Source of the DNA: Roseofilum reptotaenium CS-1145
GTDB taxonomy: Bacteria > Cyanobacteriota > Cyanobacteriia > Cyanobacteriales > Desertifilaceae
Reading direction: 5' to 3'
Length of the DNA stretch: 64,000 nucleotides
NCBI RefSeq assembly: GCF_028330985.1
Contig: NZ_JAQMUE010000064.1
Location: 62,001 to 126,000, forward strand
Of the stretch, positions 39,555 to 48,212 are shown piece by piece; positions within the stretch are counted from its first letter, which is position 1; every line of letters begins with the position of its first letter. The notes under the pieces are model-generated. The model was not told the origin of the DNA. It ran no database searches and saw only the letters and a list, made by a program, of their open reading frames with translations. Both the position numbers and the translations under genes were made by a program.

Positions 39555-39719
39555 TATAGCACTTTGCGCTAGGGAATAGGATTGGGGTATATGGGTTTGG
39601 GGATTCGATATTGTACTCCACAATATCGCAAAGCACTGTATTGATGCACGAGACGACTACACTCTACTCTATAACAGCGCTTTGCCCTGTGATGAAATTA
39701 ATTGCTAAAAAGACCGCAT

Positions 39720-39747
39720 GTAGGGACGAAAAGCTTTTCACCCCTAC
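39720..39747. repeat. Hairpin GTAGGG...CCCTAC
   Basis: Arms GTAGGG and CCCTAC enclose the palindrome GAAAAGCTTTTC. It is similar in layout to the hairpin at 33650-33677 (TAGGGGCGAA...TTCGCCCCTA), suggesting a dispersed cyanobacterial repeat. Confidence 0.55.
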
Positions 39748-39902
39748 GTCTGGTCTACTCAGCGATCGATGCAATGAGCTTCGTCTCATACTATTTCTGT
39801 ATGAAGTTGCACTTTACAAGTGGTTGAGAGTAATTGGTCTCTCCAGGACTCATGAGTTGCACGATCAAAGAGAAAGGGTATCACTAGACCAGTGCGAAGC
39901 GC

Positions 39903-40003
39903 TATAGCAGTGAACTCGTTAAGTTAGGACGGTTAGGGTATTGTTCGAGGCAATAGGTACTCTAGCAATCGAAAGTGTCCTAACTTTTCTTTTCTCTGCT
40001 ATA
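39903..40003 (+). mobile_element. MITE-like element, copy A
   Basis: A 101-bp segment with terminal inverted repeats TATAGCAG / CTGCTATA and subterminal AAGTTAGGAC (39921-39930) / GTCCTAACTT (39977-39986). Its core TACTCTAGCAA recurs in copy B (61518-61626), which aligns with it in reverse orientation. It has no coding capacity. It ends 26 nt from the PadR stop codon. Confidence 0.65.
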
Positions 40004-40029
40004 TAACTTCTCTCAATGGCATAGAATGC

Positions 40030-40425
40030 CTAGGATTGGGAGACAGTTTGACGAAGATTGAAGGCAGGAGTAGCAAGTTCCAGGGCCCCATTACGGGTAT
40101 AGTCTTGCCACAAGAGCGCCAATTCTTGAGCTTGGGAGCGTCCGCGATATTGGATCTGATACATCCTGCGAGGCCGTCCTCGTCGAGCGAGTTTCTTCCA
40201 ATATCCGGTGATCATCTCTTCCTCTTCCAAGAATTTGAGGGCGCTGTAGAGGACGGTATCCGATAGGCGGTATTGGGGATACTGTTTTTTTAGGACTCGA
40301 ATCAGTTCAGTTCCATAGGAGTCTTTATTGAGCAAGATGGACAAGACATAACAGACTGTTAATTCTGTATTCAGGTGAATCGGTGGTGGGTCTTGAAAAA
40401 AACGATAAATTTCATCAAAGGTCAT
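40030..40425 (-). CDS. PadR-family transcriptional regulator
   Basis: A winged-helix regulator of about 131 residues. Recognition features are YVLSILLNKDSYGTELIRVL (helix 1-2), the recognition helix YRLSDTVLYSALKFLEEEEM and the wing ending RRGRPRRMYQIQYRGRSQAQ. The frame is open to a TTG at 40458; I chose the ATG at 40425 (MTFDEIYRFFQDPPPIHLNT), which has AGAGAAAAG upstream; ATG 40446 is possible. Target genes and the inducing signal are unknown, and no adjacent transporter or enzyme suggests its regulon. Confidence 0.85.
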   Translation of the reverse strand: MTFDEIYRFFQDPPPIHLNTELTVCYVLSILLNKDSYGTELIRVLKKQYPQYRLSDTVLYSALKFLEEEEMITGYWKKLARRGRPRRMYQIQYRGRSQAQELALLWQDYTRNGALELATPAFNLRQTVSQS

Positions 40426-40915
40426 AGCTTTTCTCTGCACAAGCATGAATGAACTCAAATCAGGCCAATGAACTGGACTTGAGTAAATGCAGCCCTGGTT
40501 ATGAAAATTCCCTTACAAAACGTTAAAGACTGGCTCAGGTTAAGTTGAAAAGAAATATTGGGTCATTTTGAGATGCACACCCGATTGAGCCTAAAAGCCT
40601 AAATATGTTGCCCCAAATGCCAGTGTTTTGGGTTTAGTAGTTGATGGTTACCCCGATTGGCAGGTGAAATCCTTTGAGCTAAAGTCTAAAGCCCTGTATG
40701 AAGACAGGACGGTGAGTCACTTGACTCCTTACATCAATAGATACAGGCGCTTCCCTTAGAATCCAGAGCTGGAGGCACTAAGATATACGCTCAATTCCTA
40801 TCAACCATGCAGGATAACATAATTATTCTGGAAGCTACAAATAATTCTGAATCGAGAGGCGATCGCCGCTTCGAGTTTCCTGCTAGATTAAGGGATGGAG
40901 CTGTAGCGAATCACT
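40426..40915. other. Intergenic region between divergent padR and DUF3611 genes
   Basis: This 490-nt stretch must carry both promoters. It also contains a coding-like remnant (40595-40822, listed separately). No palindromic operator stood out near the PadR start. Confidence 0.55.
40595..40822 (+). pseudogene. Possible decayed coding fragment, unrecognised
   Basis: After a TAA at 40592-40594, one frame reads KPKYVAPNASVLGLVVDGYP, DWQVKSFELKSKALYEDRTV and SHLTPYINRYRRFP, stops at TAG (40757-40759), then continues NPELEALRYTLNSYQPCRIT to TAA at 40820. No start codon is convincing. The composition looks protein-like and the text runs smoothly across the stop, so a pseudogene remnant with a nonsense mutation is possible. 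I cannot name the parent family; chance is the alternative. Confidence 0.3.
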
Positions 40916-41500
40916 ATGCCTGAGAACGACCAATTCTATGCCCTTCCCCCCGCTGTAGAGAAATTTTCGGGGAACTTGCGTCTGACAGCTTGGATTAGCT
41001 TTTGGACTCAGGTAGTATTAGGGGCGATCGCCTCTATCATCTTTCTGTTTGCCTTAATTGGTCAAGAGACCAGGGCAGGAATTCAAGACCCCGGTCGTGG
41101 AGGAGGGGCATTTTTTGCCATTTGTGGTCTCCTCGTCCTCTATTTCAGCATTGTGCAAGCCTTTCGCTACACTCGGTTAGCACGACAATTGCGATCGCCT
41201 GATAGCAGCGTGCGTCCCACTAAAGCTGCAACCATCCAGATGATTAAATTTGGCCTGGTCTGTAATATTGTGGGCATGAGCTTATCTCTCTTGGCTGCCG
41301 AAGCGATCACGGGTATTTTACTGGGTAAATCCCTCTTTCAACCCCAGGGCTTAATTCCCACAGGAGCGGATCTAGGAAGATTTATTGAACCCATTGATTT
41401 ATTTGTCTTGCTCGGCAATACTCATACAACAGTCTCTCATTTTGTCTCTATTGTGGGCAGTCTCTGGCTATTGAATGCTATCAATCGGCCTAAGTCCTAA
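40916..41500 (+). CDS. DUF3611 membrane protein
   Basis: A 194-residue integral membrane protein with about four hydrophobic segments (FWTQVVLGAIASIIFLFALI, FFAICGLLVLYFSIVQAF, MIKFGLVCNIVGMSLSLLAA, FVSIVGSLWLLNAI). The pattern PPAVEKFSGNLRLTAWISFW at the N-terminus and RYTRLARQLRSP in the middle match the DUF3611 family, known from cyanobacteria and plastids with no established function. The ATG at 40916 begins MPENDQFYALPP. It is transcribed alone. Confidence 0.82.
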   Translation: MPENDQFYALPPAVEKFSGNLRLTAWISFWTQVVLGAIASIIFLFALIGQETRAGIQDPGRGGGAFFAICGLLVLYFSIVQAFRYTRLARQLRSPDSSVRPTKAATIQMIKFGLVCNIVGMSLSLLAAEAITGILLGKSLFQPQGLIPTGADLGRFIEPIDLFVLLGNTHTTVSHFVSIVGSLWLLNAINRPKS

Positions 41501-41559
41501 ACGATAACAACCGCCAGGGAAGTTAGAAGATAGTCTATTTCCTGTTTCCTCAACCCCAA

Positions 41560-42324
41560 TTAAAACCATCCTTCTTGTTCTAACTCTTCAATCAGTTGTA
41601 AGGCTCTGGGGTCTCCGACTTTCAGCAGAGCCGATCGCGCATCTTCGCGTACCCCTAGATCTTCATCTTCTACAAAAGATTCAATCAGACCATCGATCGC
41701 CCCAGCATAGACCACATTCGAGGGCAATTCGCGGGCTAATTGGCCTAACGACCAGGCACAGTTACTGCGAATAGCGGGAATAGGGTCTCGGCGCAGGCCT
41801 TGAATTAGGGGAGGAATCGTGCTAATGATCGCTTCATAACTAACTTGGGCCATTTGGGCTAAAGCACTAGCAGCCCAGAGACGCACGGCTGGAATATCAG
41901 TACGCAGGGAGTCAATGAGAGGGTTTAAACTGCGGCGATCGCGATTATTGCCTAAAGACCAGACTAATCCCTTGCGGACATAGCCGTTCCAATCCCGCTG
42001 TAGTTGGTCTATCATGGGTTCGATCGCCTCTGAGGAGGGATTCCGGCCCAGAGCATAGGCTGCACTGACGCGCACCAAAGGACAGCGATCGCCCAATAGA
42101 CGAATTAAATGGGGAATCGCTCGATGGTCTTGGATTTCACAAAATACCCTCGCTGCTAACATCCGCTCTTGGGTGACTGGGGATTCTAGCAAAGGCAAAA
42201 TTTCCTCTGGATCGGGAGGGGGGGCGCTCTCTGGAGTACCTTCGATGGGCCCTAGGTTATCCAGGGGACTACTCAAGTCAACGTTGTCGTTGAGTACAGA
42301 TTGGTCGTTATCATTGATTTGCAT
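41560..42324 (-). CDS. HEAT-repeat (PBS lyase-like) protein
   Basis: A soluble helical-repeat protein of about 254 residues. From about residue 45 on it consists of tandem HEAT-type units of 30-35 residues with the pattern A(I/L)PxLIxxL-D-xx-VRxxAAxALG (RAIPHLIRLLGDRCPLVRVS, RSLNPLIDSLRTDIPAVRLW, then later PIPAIRSNCAWSLGQL and EDLGVREDARSALLKVGD). These PBS-lyase-type repeats occur in bilin lyases (CpcE/F) and many scaffolds; no phycobiliprotein genes are nearby, so a lyase role is not supported. The ATG at 42324 was preferred over a TTG at 42342. Confidence 0.82.
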   Translation of the reverse strand: MQINDNDQSVLNDNVDLSSPLDNLGPIEGTPESAPPPDPEEILPLLESPVTQERMLAARVFCEIQDHRAIPHLIRLLGDRCPLVRVSAAYALGRNPSSEAIEPMIDQLQRDWNGYVRKGLVWSLGNNRDRRSLNPLIDSLRTDIPAVRLWAASALAQMAQVSYEAIISTIPPLIQGLRRDPIPAIRSNCAWSLGQLARELPSNVVYAGAIDGLIESFVEDEDLGVREDARSALLKVGDPRALQLIEELEQEGWF

Positions 42325-42603
42325 AACTTGCAGTGTACTCAATCTTGGGGGTCAGACTCAACAGGGAATAGGGACAATCCGGTTTTATGCTTTCCTTGAA
42401 TCCTTTGTATATAGTGTCATTTAGTTGCTTTACATCCTGATTTTAGCGTGCCTCAGTTGAATCTCAAAGATAGTTGGGTTGATGGCAAGAAAACTGTGGA
42501 GATGTTAGGGGATAAGCAAAGAATTTTTCTCTATGGTAACAGTTGGCTGCTCAATACGCCCCATGGGTGGACGAGCTTTATAGGGCTACGTGCGATTTCT
42601 ACT

Positions 42604-43725
42604 TTAATCATTAAATGCTCCTCTAAAGAGATTTTCAAGTAACCGCTGTTCGCGATCGCTACGTCTTTGGTGCATATCCTGGTCATACCGAAATGGGGGG
42701 TTGCAGGATTGATATTGGGTATTGCCCCAAATGCGGATCGTGTAATCTGTACCACTGGTGAGCATAAATTGGTTATCGCGAGTAAATTGAACTGTTTGAA
42801 TCGAGTAGTATTGATAGCCTCGCTGGTGATAGGTTGGACAGTATAAGGTGTTGAGCAACTCACCCGTTTTCCAGTTCCAGATTTTGATTTCACCGGTTTT
42901 GAAAACACCACACAACACGACACCATCAGAACTAAAGAAACTTGCCTTAGACACCTCTGGATTGGGTAATTGCCAACGTTGGATTAGACCACCCGTCGTT
43001 AGCTCCCATTGTTGAATAAATCCACGGTAATCGAGTCCTATAGCCGTTGTCCGATCTGCACAGATATGGATCGGCCGATAGTTCCCCCCGTCTTCCCAGA
43101 GAATGCTGTAAAGTTGAGTGCCACTATAACTCTTGTAAATTTGGGTTTTTCCATCCACATTGTAGAGTAAGAGTTGACCATCCAGGCTAAATTGAAGGGT
43201 AAAATGACGCAAGTATCGAGATGGTGGAATGGGCTGAAAATAGAGTTTGTGCTTGGCTTGTAGATCCCAAACTTCAAAACCTTTTCTAGGATTGCTGAGG
43301 GTTAAGAGTTTTTCATCTGGACTCACTACAATGGAGTCTATCCAGTCTTGTTTACTCTCAATAGTATTGAATATTTCTCCTGTACTGATATCTTTGACTT
43401 CAATATAATATCGTTTCTCATATCTATTCGGACGCTCGTGATAGAGGATGTAACACCGCTTACCATCAGGACTTAAGTGAAGAAATTGTGCATGGCTCAA
43501 TGTTTGGCGATCGCCTAGAAATACCTGAAGTAATCCCTGTTGGAAATCCCAAATTTTCAGCGTCTTATGCAGCTCTACGGTGATTAATCGTTGAGAATCA
43601 GGGGTGAGTGCGAAGGGAAAAGCCCAGAGTATATCTTGGTATACAGCGCCCCCCTCTAGGGTGTGCAACTGCTGGAATGATGAGTAGTGAGAGGTAGGAC
43701 AATCTGCTGAAAAGGATTCTGACAT
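42604..43725 (-). CDS. WD40-repeat protein
   Basis: A 373-residue protein made of degenerate WD40 blades, each ending in a W-D/W-N/W-G dipeptide: HKTLKIWDFQQG, KGFEVWDLQAKH, GFIQQWELTTGG, GEIKIWNWKTGE and YTIRIWGNTQYQ, with SPDGKR/SPDEKL turns. It probably forms a seven-bladed propeller, a protein-interaction platform. There is no kinase, caspase or helicase domain attached, unlike many cyanobacterial WD40 proteins. It is followed by the HEAT protein on the same strand, a pairing of two scaffold types, but 280 nt apart. Confidence 0.85.
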   Translation of the reverse strand: MSESFSADCPTSHYSSFQQLHTLEGGAVYQDILWAFPFALTPDSQRLITVELHKTLKIWDFQQGLLQVFLGDRQTLSHAQFLHLSPDGKRCYILYHERPNRYEKRYYIEVKDISTGEIFNTIESKQDWIDSIVVSPDEKLLTLSNPRKGFEVWDLQAKHKLYFQPIPPSRYLRHFTLQFSLDGQLLLYNVDGKTQIYKSYSGTQLYSILWEDGGNYRPIHICADRTTAIGLDYRGFIQQWELTTGGLIQRWQLPNPEVSKASFFSSDGVVLCGVFKTGEIKIWNWKTGELLNTLYCPTYHQRGYQYYSIQTVQFTRDNQFMLTSGTDYTIRIWGNTQYQSCNPPFRYDQDMHQRRSDREQRLLENLFRGAFND

Positions 43726-43845
43726 TTTGCTGCTTCTGGATACAGGGCAATCTAGCGAGATCGGTTGGTGAACCCATTCACTCTCATTAGATTAGATGTT
43801 ACATTATATTAGCTACTATCTCTTACCTAGATTGAAGAACGAGTG

Positions 43846-44538
43846 ATGGAAAACGTCAAGCAACATTTTGAAAGCGAAGCTCAAGAATTTGATGGGATTA
43901 TACGTCGTCTCATTCCTTACTACGAACAAATGCTTGATGCGATCGTGGCTGCAATTCCCTTTAGTCCATCTCAGGTAATTCGGGTTGTCGATCTTGGATG
44001 TGGAACAGGGACGATCGCCAAACGAATTAAAAACACTTATCCTCACGCTCAGATTACTTGTGTTGATATTGCCGAGAAAATGTTGCAAATTGCCCAAACT
44101 AAACTCGGTAAGGGTGAAGATATACGATATCAACTGGCTAATTTTGAAGAGTATGAATTTGATGCAGTTTATGATGTAGCTGTTTCTTCACTTGCCTTAC
44201 ATCATCTGGTTAATGATAGTGACAAAATAAAGTTTTACAAGCAAATTTATGCTTCGCTGGCTCCCGGCGGTCTTTTTTTTAATGCTGATGTGGTATTAGC
44301 TTCTAATTCGCGTCTGCAAGAGCGTTATATGGAACAATGGCGAGAGTATATGCTGCGACAAGTTTCCCTAGAGGAAATCGAGGAAAAGTGGATTCCTCAA
44401 CATTATGATGAAGATCATCCCTCCCCCCTCATGAGTCAAGTAGAGTGGCTGCGAGAGATAGGTTTTGTGGACATTGATGTGATTTGGAAATACTACAATT
44501 TCTCCGTATACGGAGGGTATAAGCCTAGTATAGAGTAG
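43846..44538 (+). CDS. SAM-dependent methyltransferase
   Basis: A 230-residue class I methyltransferase. The SAM site is VVDLGCGTGTIAKRI (motif I), ITCVDIAEKMLQIA (motif II acidic residue) and VAVSSLALHHLVNDSDKIKF, then YASLAPGGLFFNADVV (motifs post-III), typical of the Methyltransf_11/25 group that includes small-molecule methyltransferases. The substrate is unknown. A GTG lies directly before the ATG (GTGATG); I used the ATG at 43846. It is unlike the PKS-embedded methyltransferases and 20 kb away from them. Confidence 0.85.
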   Translation: MENVKQHFESEAQEFDGIIRRLIPYYEQMLDAIVAAIPFSPSQVIRVVDLGCGTGTIAKRIKNTYPHAQITCVDIAEKMLQIAQTKLGKGEDIRYQLANFEEYEFDAVYDVAVSSLALHHLVNDSDKIKFYKQIYASLAPGGLFFNADVVLASNSRLQERYMEQWREYMLRQVSLEEIEEKWIPQHYDEDHPSPLMSQVEWLREIGFVDIDVIWKYYNFSVYGGYKPSIE

Positions 44539-44622
44539 GAGATACTAGGAAAAGATGGCGATCGCCTCTATGTCAGAATAGAGAAAAAGTCCATATCCTG
44601 GAGTGAGTCCCATGGCGATAGA

Positions 44623-44893
44623 ATGATGTACGTCTTTGATACCAATATTTGGGTTGCTGGATTGCGATCGCGTAGAGGAACTAGTTTATTCTCCTTAAAG
44701 CCATTTGTCAACGATGGGTTATACCAGCCGTTTCTGAAGCCTTATTTTTAGAGTATACTGAAGTCTTGAAGCGAGATTAAAATCTACAGAACTTCAGGAT
44801 TTTTTGCCTGCTGCCCAATTATTTGGAATTCAAGTGGTAAAACCGGGAAGTTTAGTTCAGTCTCTCAAATTACAGGAGAAAGTTGGCGAATGA
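44623..44893 (+). pseudogene. Frameshifted and shortened PIN-domain toxin
   Basis: The N-terminus MMYVFDTNIWVAGLRSRRGT is a clear PIN-domain start with the catalytic Asp of FDTN. About 25 codons later the homology shifts frame (IPAVSEALFLEYTEVLKRD in another frame, then a stop), and the end resumes in a further frame as LPAAQLFGIQVVKPGSLVQS to the TGA at 44891-44893. The middle, holding the other catalytic acids, is missing. The stop overlaps the next ATG by ATGA, as in the original toxin-antitoxin operon. The gene is dead as a nuclease. Confidence 0.8.
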
Positions 44894-45129
44894 ATACTTA
44901 TTCTCTAAAGTTACCCGATGAATTATTGACTGAAATTCAACGTTTGGCTGAAGAAAAACAAGTTTCCCTCGATCGCTGGCTCTTAAGTGCCATAACTGAG
45001 AAAATAGAAGCGCAGAAGAGAGTTCACTTGCTGGAGACTTATGCAAAACAAGCTGATTATAGCCACTTTGACCAAATCTTAGATAGAGTTCCTAACGCAG
45101 AACCCATCCCTGGGGATGAGTTGATTTGA
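44890..45129 (+). CDS. Orphan ribbon-helix-helix antitoxin
   Basis: A 79-residue protein: the strand TYSLKLPDELLTEIQRLAEE followed by KQVSLDRWLLSAITEKIEAQ is a ribbon-helix-helix (CopG/Arc-type) DNA-binding unit that would dimerise, and the acidic tail HFDQILDRVPNAEPIPGDEL is the expected toxin-binding part. Its toxin partner directly upstream is a pseudogene, with an ATGA overlap, so this antitoxin remains alone. It may still autorepress or buffer other PIN toxins. Confidence 0.75.
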   Translation: MNTYSLKLPDELLTEIQRLAEEKQVSLDRWLLSAITEKIEAQKRVHLLETYAKQADYSHFDQILDRVPNAEPIPGDELI

Positions 45130-45178
45130 GAAAAATTAGGAAGATATGGAATAATCTGAACCTGCCCCCCCAAATCCC

Positions 45179-45193
45179 AGAAACCAGGTTTCT
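45179..45193. repeat. AGAAACC-type short palindrome
   Basis: AGAAACCAGGTTTCT, an inverted repeat (AGAAACC / GGTTTCT) of a kind scattered in Oscillatoriales genomes. A close relative AGAAACCGGTTTTCT lies at 45967-45981. Confidence 0.5.
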
Positions 45194-45389
45194 CGCGTAT
45201 CTTTTTGTTGGTGTCCTCAACTTGGGTAGAAATCCGGTTTATTCCCACGGGCTAGGCTATACTCGATGTGGGGCTACCTACCCAAATCGCATTTTAGCCA
45301 ATTTCACCCTCTCAGGAATTCCTACTCGGAAAAAACGGCGCGTTTGCACCAATTATACTACTCTAAAATCCAAACGCGATCCCATTCAA

Positions 45390-45854
45390 CTATAAATTAA
45401 TAATATCATAAAAACTATCCTCAAAATCATTTATTGAAACAGAAAGCGAATCGCCTGCCATTTCACCTTTGACAAGAGCGCTTTCATATTTATTTACAAA
45501 TTTTTGTACTTCTTCAAAAAATATTTGAATGAAATTACTTCGATCAGTTTTTGATATTATTTCATCACTTTTCCTAATTATTAATATTTGGTCTTTCTTT
45601 TTCTTTACTGTAAAACTGAAAGAACAATCCATTCCTATAAATTTATACTTTTCCCTTGTTGGATTATTAACCAAATAACGAATTCCATCTAACAATTCAG
45701 AAATAGCTAGAAAAATCATCATTGACTGATCGGGAGTTTGGTTCATTGACGAATGTATACCATATTCACCCTTAATAGTCATGTGCCCTCGGCTCAATCC
45801 ATCAATTTCGTCTTCCAATTCATGTAAGGTAAATTCCATTCTTAAATTATTCAT
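45390..45854 (-). CDS. Hypothetical protein, AT-rich gene
   Basis: A 154-residue soluble protein: MEFTLHELEDEIDGLSRGHM at the start, a central QSMMIFLAISELLDGIRYLV helix, a SFSFTVKKKKDQILIIRKSD beta-hairpin and an acidic C-terminus (SINDFEDSFYDIINL). I do not recognise a family. The gene is visibly richer in A and T than its neighbours (glyS, HEAT gene), suggesting acquisition. An acidic alpha/beta protein standing alone near broken toxin loci could be an immunity-type protein, but that is conjecture. A second ATG lies five codons inside. Confidence 0.65.
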   Translation of the reverse strand: MNNLRMEFTLHELEDEIDGLSRGHMTIKGEYGIHSSMNQTPDQSMMIFLAISELLDGIRYLVNNPTREKYKFIGMDCSFSFTVKKKKDQILIIRKSDEIISKTDRSNFIQIFFEEVQKFVNKYESALVKGEMAGDSLSVSINDFEDSFYDIINL

Positions 45855-45966
45855 TTAGAGTCGGAATATCTCTTCCAATAGAAAAAACATAGTGTAGGAG
45901 CGGGTTCTCCCAAATTTAGGATACACAAGGATTAATTCCCTGAACCCGACCCCACCGCTAGGGACT

Positions 45967-45981
45967 AGAAACCGGTTTTCT
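45967..45981. repeat. AGAAACC-type short palindrome, second copy
   Basis: AGAAACCGGTTTTCT, about 20 nt beyond the glyS stop codon. The arms AGAAAcC/GgTTTTCT allow a hairpin that might help end glyS transcription. Confidence 0.45.
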
Positions 45982-45997
45982 TGACACTCTTGGGAGG

Positions 45998-48136
45998 TTA
46001 ATTGACGATCGCCCCAAAATCCGCCAATACCCGCGCATAATTCCGCAGAATTCCCAGTAAATTCAACCGATTAGTTTGTATATTTTCATCTTCTGCCATC
46101 ACCAGGACACTATCTTCGCCATCGAAAAAGCGACTGACGGTAGGGGCAATTTCCGCTAAAGCATTGACCAAATCTTGATAGTTGCGGGTTTCTTGACAGC
46201 GTTGGGTTTGGGGAACAATTTTTACCATGGCATCGTAAAACGCTTGTTCTGACGCTTGCTCGAATAAGTCGGGTTTGACGACTCCCACGGGATCGAGTTG
46301 TTCTTTGTCCAAACTTCCCTTAACTGCTAACCGAGCGGAACGGTTGACGGTGGCGTAAATTTCGTCTAACTGTCCAGATGTGCGGATTTCTTGCAAAAAT
46401 AGGGCGCGTTTGAGCAAGTCTAGCAGATCGGCTAAGGAGCGACTGGCATATTCGGGGTCATCTTCCCCTAAAATGGCATTGACGAGATCGTAATCAATGC
46501 CTTTGTCTTCCTGGAGTTGGGTACGGATGCGTTGCAAGAAGAAGTCTTCTAAGGTGGGGACTAAATTGAGAAGGTCGCTATTGGGCCAGCAGGACGCTAC
46601 ACTATCGACGAGGAGTTGATGCAGATCCAGGGGTAAGTGAGCCTCCCAGGTAATACTAATAATGGCATTGGCTGCGCGTCTGAGGGCGAAGGGATCGGAT
46701 GAGCCACTGGGAATCATGCCTAAACTAAAGATACTAATTAAAGTGTCCAGACGATCGCCCATTCCGACCACTTGACCGACCAGAGTTTGCGGTAAACTAT
46801 CCCCAGCACCTTTGGGTAGATAATGCTCCACAATCCCCGTAGCGATGGCTTCCGGTTCTCCACTGCAAAGGGCATACTTTTCTCCCATGACTCCCTGCAA
46901 TTCGGGGAACTCGTACACCATTTGCGTGACTAAATCTGCTTTACATAATAGGGCCGCGCGATCGCATAATTCCCGCTCTTCACTGCTTAACTGGAGTTGC
47001 TCGGCCAAAACCTTAACGCAAGTACGAATACGCTCCACTTTATCTCGAACAGAGCCTAATTTTTCCTGAAATGTAACCGTTTCGAGCTTCTCGACATAAC
47101 TTTCCAAGGGTTTCGCTAAATCCGCTTGATAGAAAAACTGACCATCAGCCAGCCTAGCGCGAATCACCCGCCCATTTCCCTGAGCAATCAAGTCTGACTT
47201 GGCGGGGTCACCATTAGAAACCGTAATAAAATAGGGCAACAATTCCCCAGATTCTGCCGATTTAAATACGGGAAAATAGCGTTGATGGGACTCCATTTCC
47301 ATCGTCGTCACTTCCGTGGGGAGTTCGAGAAATTCATCATCAAACTGACCCGTCACTGCGGTCGGATACTCGACTAAATGGGTCACTTCTGCCAGTAAAT
47401 TCGGGGAAATTCGTGCATATCCGCCTAATTTTTCCGCGCACGCTTCAACTTGAGCTTTAATGATTTCTTCCCGCTTTTGGGGATCAACTTGAATAAAAAT
47501 CGACTCCATGGCCTCCAAATAGTCCGATGCTTGCTCTAGACTCACCGGTTGAGGATGGAGGACGCGATGGCCGTAGGAGAGGCGATCGCCAAAAATTGGA
47601 GTTGAACCATTTTCGAGTATAATCGGCAGTACCTCCCGATCGAACAGGGCCACTAACCAGCGAATGGGACGGGGAAAGCGAATCTGACCATCTCCCCAAC
47701 GCATAAACCGTCTTCCTTCTAATCCAGAAATCCATCGGGGAACCCATGCAGTCAACAATTGGGGAACTACGCAGCCAGGAATTTGTTTGCGAATAAAGAC
47801 AAAATCACCCTTTTCCGTCGGTCGAATCTCGAAATCCTCTACCTTTACCCCTTGCTTTTTAGCAAATCCTTCTGCGGCCTTGGTTGGCTTCCCGTCCTTA
47901 AATGCAGCTTTAGCGGGAGGGCCTTTAATCTCTGCTTCTCGGTCAGGTTGTTGCAGAGGTAATCCCTCAATCAGGACACAGAGACGACGGGGAGTCCCAT
48001 AGACCTCGATACTGGTGGGTGTCAGCAGGTCGTTTGCTAAACTTTGGGCAATGAGCGATCGCCACTGACCGATAGCACTAGCGATAAAATCAGCAGGGAG
48101 TTCTTCTGTACCAACTTCTAAGAGGAATGTAGACAT
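45998..48136 (-). CDS. glyS: Glycyl-tRNA synthetase, beta subunit
   Basis: Beta subunit of the tetrameric bacterial glycyl-tRNA synthetase; it binds tRNA-Gly while the alpha subunit (glyQ, not here) holds the adenylation site. The 712-residue protein begins [20 protein letters not shown], the family signature, and contains [33 protein letters not shown], the HD-like segment [11 protein letters not shown] and [19 protein letters not shown], with a C-terminal anticodon-binding-like domain ([31 protein letters not shown]). The ATG at 48136 sits next to a TAGCGC hairpin and a heptamer array. Confidence 0.96.
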   Translation of the reverse strand: MSTFLLEVGTEELPADFIASAIGQWRSLIAQSLANDLLTPTSIEVYGTPRRLCVLIEGLPLQQPDREAEIKGPPAKAAFKDGKPTKAAEGFAKKQGVKVEDFEIRPTEKGDFVFIRKQIPGCVVPQLLTAWVPRWISGLEGRRFMRWGDGQIRFPRPIRWLVALFDREVLPIILENGSTPIFGDRLSYGHRVLHPQPVSLEQASDYLEAMESIFIQVDPQKREEIIKAQVEACAEKLGGYARISPNLLAEVTHLVEYPTAVTGQFDDEFLELPTEVTTMEMESHQRYFPVFKSAESGELLPYFITVSNGDPAKSDLIAQGNGRVIRARLADGQFFYQADLAKPLESYVEKLETVTFQEKLGSVRDKVERIRTCVKVLAEQLQLSSEERELCDRAALLCKADLVTQMVYEFPELQGVMGEKYALCSGEPEAIATGIVEHYLPKGAGDSLPQTLVGQVVGMGDRLDTLISIFSLGMIPSGSSDPFALRRAANAIISITWEAHLPLDLHQLLVDSVASCWPNSDLLNLVPTLEDFFLQRIRTQLQEDKGIDYDLVNAILGEDDPEYASRSLADLLDLLKRALFLQEIRTSGQLDEIYATVNRSARLAVKGSLDKEQLDPVGVVKPDLFEQASEQAFYDAMVKIVPQTQRCQETRNYQDLVNALAEIAPTVSRFFDGEDSVLVMAEDENIQTNRLNLLGILRNYARVLADFGAIVN

Positions 48137-48137
48137 A

Positions 48138-48187
48138 TAGCGCTTCGCGCGGTAATGGGTAATGGGTAATGGGTAATGGGTAATGGG
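48138..48187. repeat. TAGCGC hairpin plus five heptamers
   Basis: TAGCGC-TTC-GCGC (48138-48150) abuts five perfect copies of GGTAATG (48151-48185). It lies immediately upstream of the glyS start codon, so it occupies the glyS 5' leader. The same hairpin/heptamer pairing, inverted, is at 32952-32987. Confidence 0.8.
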
Positions 48188-48212
48188 AAAACCATCTTTA
48201 TCGCTGAAGTTC

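Larger units (their letters stand above)
39555..40029. other. Intergenic region rich in repeats
   Basis: This 475-nt gap between convergent accD and the PadR gene has no supported gene. It holds TATAGCACTTTGCGCTA at 39555-39571, a hairpin at 39720-39747 (GTAGGG...CCCTAC with a GAAAAGCTTTTC palindrome inside), AGTGCGAAGCGCTATA at 39891-39906 and the MITE-like element at 39903-40003. A 98-codon open frame at 39611-39907 is low in coding signal. Confidence 0.6.

Noticed and set aside
39611-39907. 98-codon + strand frame after accD
   Set aside because: It runs through a hairpin and a TAGCGC-type repeat and reads as low-complexity non-protein text.
42448-42642. 64-codon + strand frame next to the WD40 gene
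   Set aside because: Overlaps the WD40 3' end in antisense and has no recognised motif; promoter and start are unconvincing.
48151-48187. CRISPR-like array
   Set aside because: The units are 7 bp and contiguous with no spacers; it is a simple tandem repeat.
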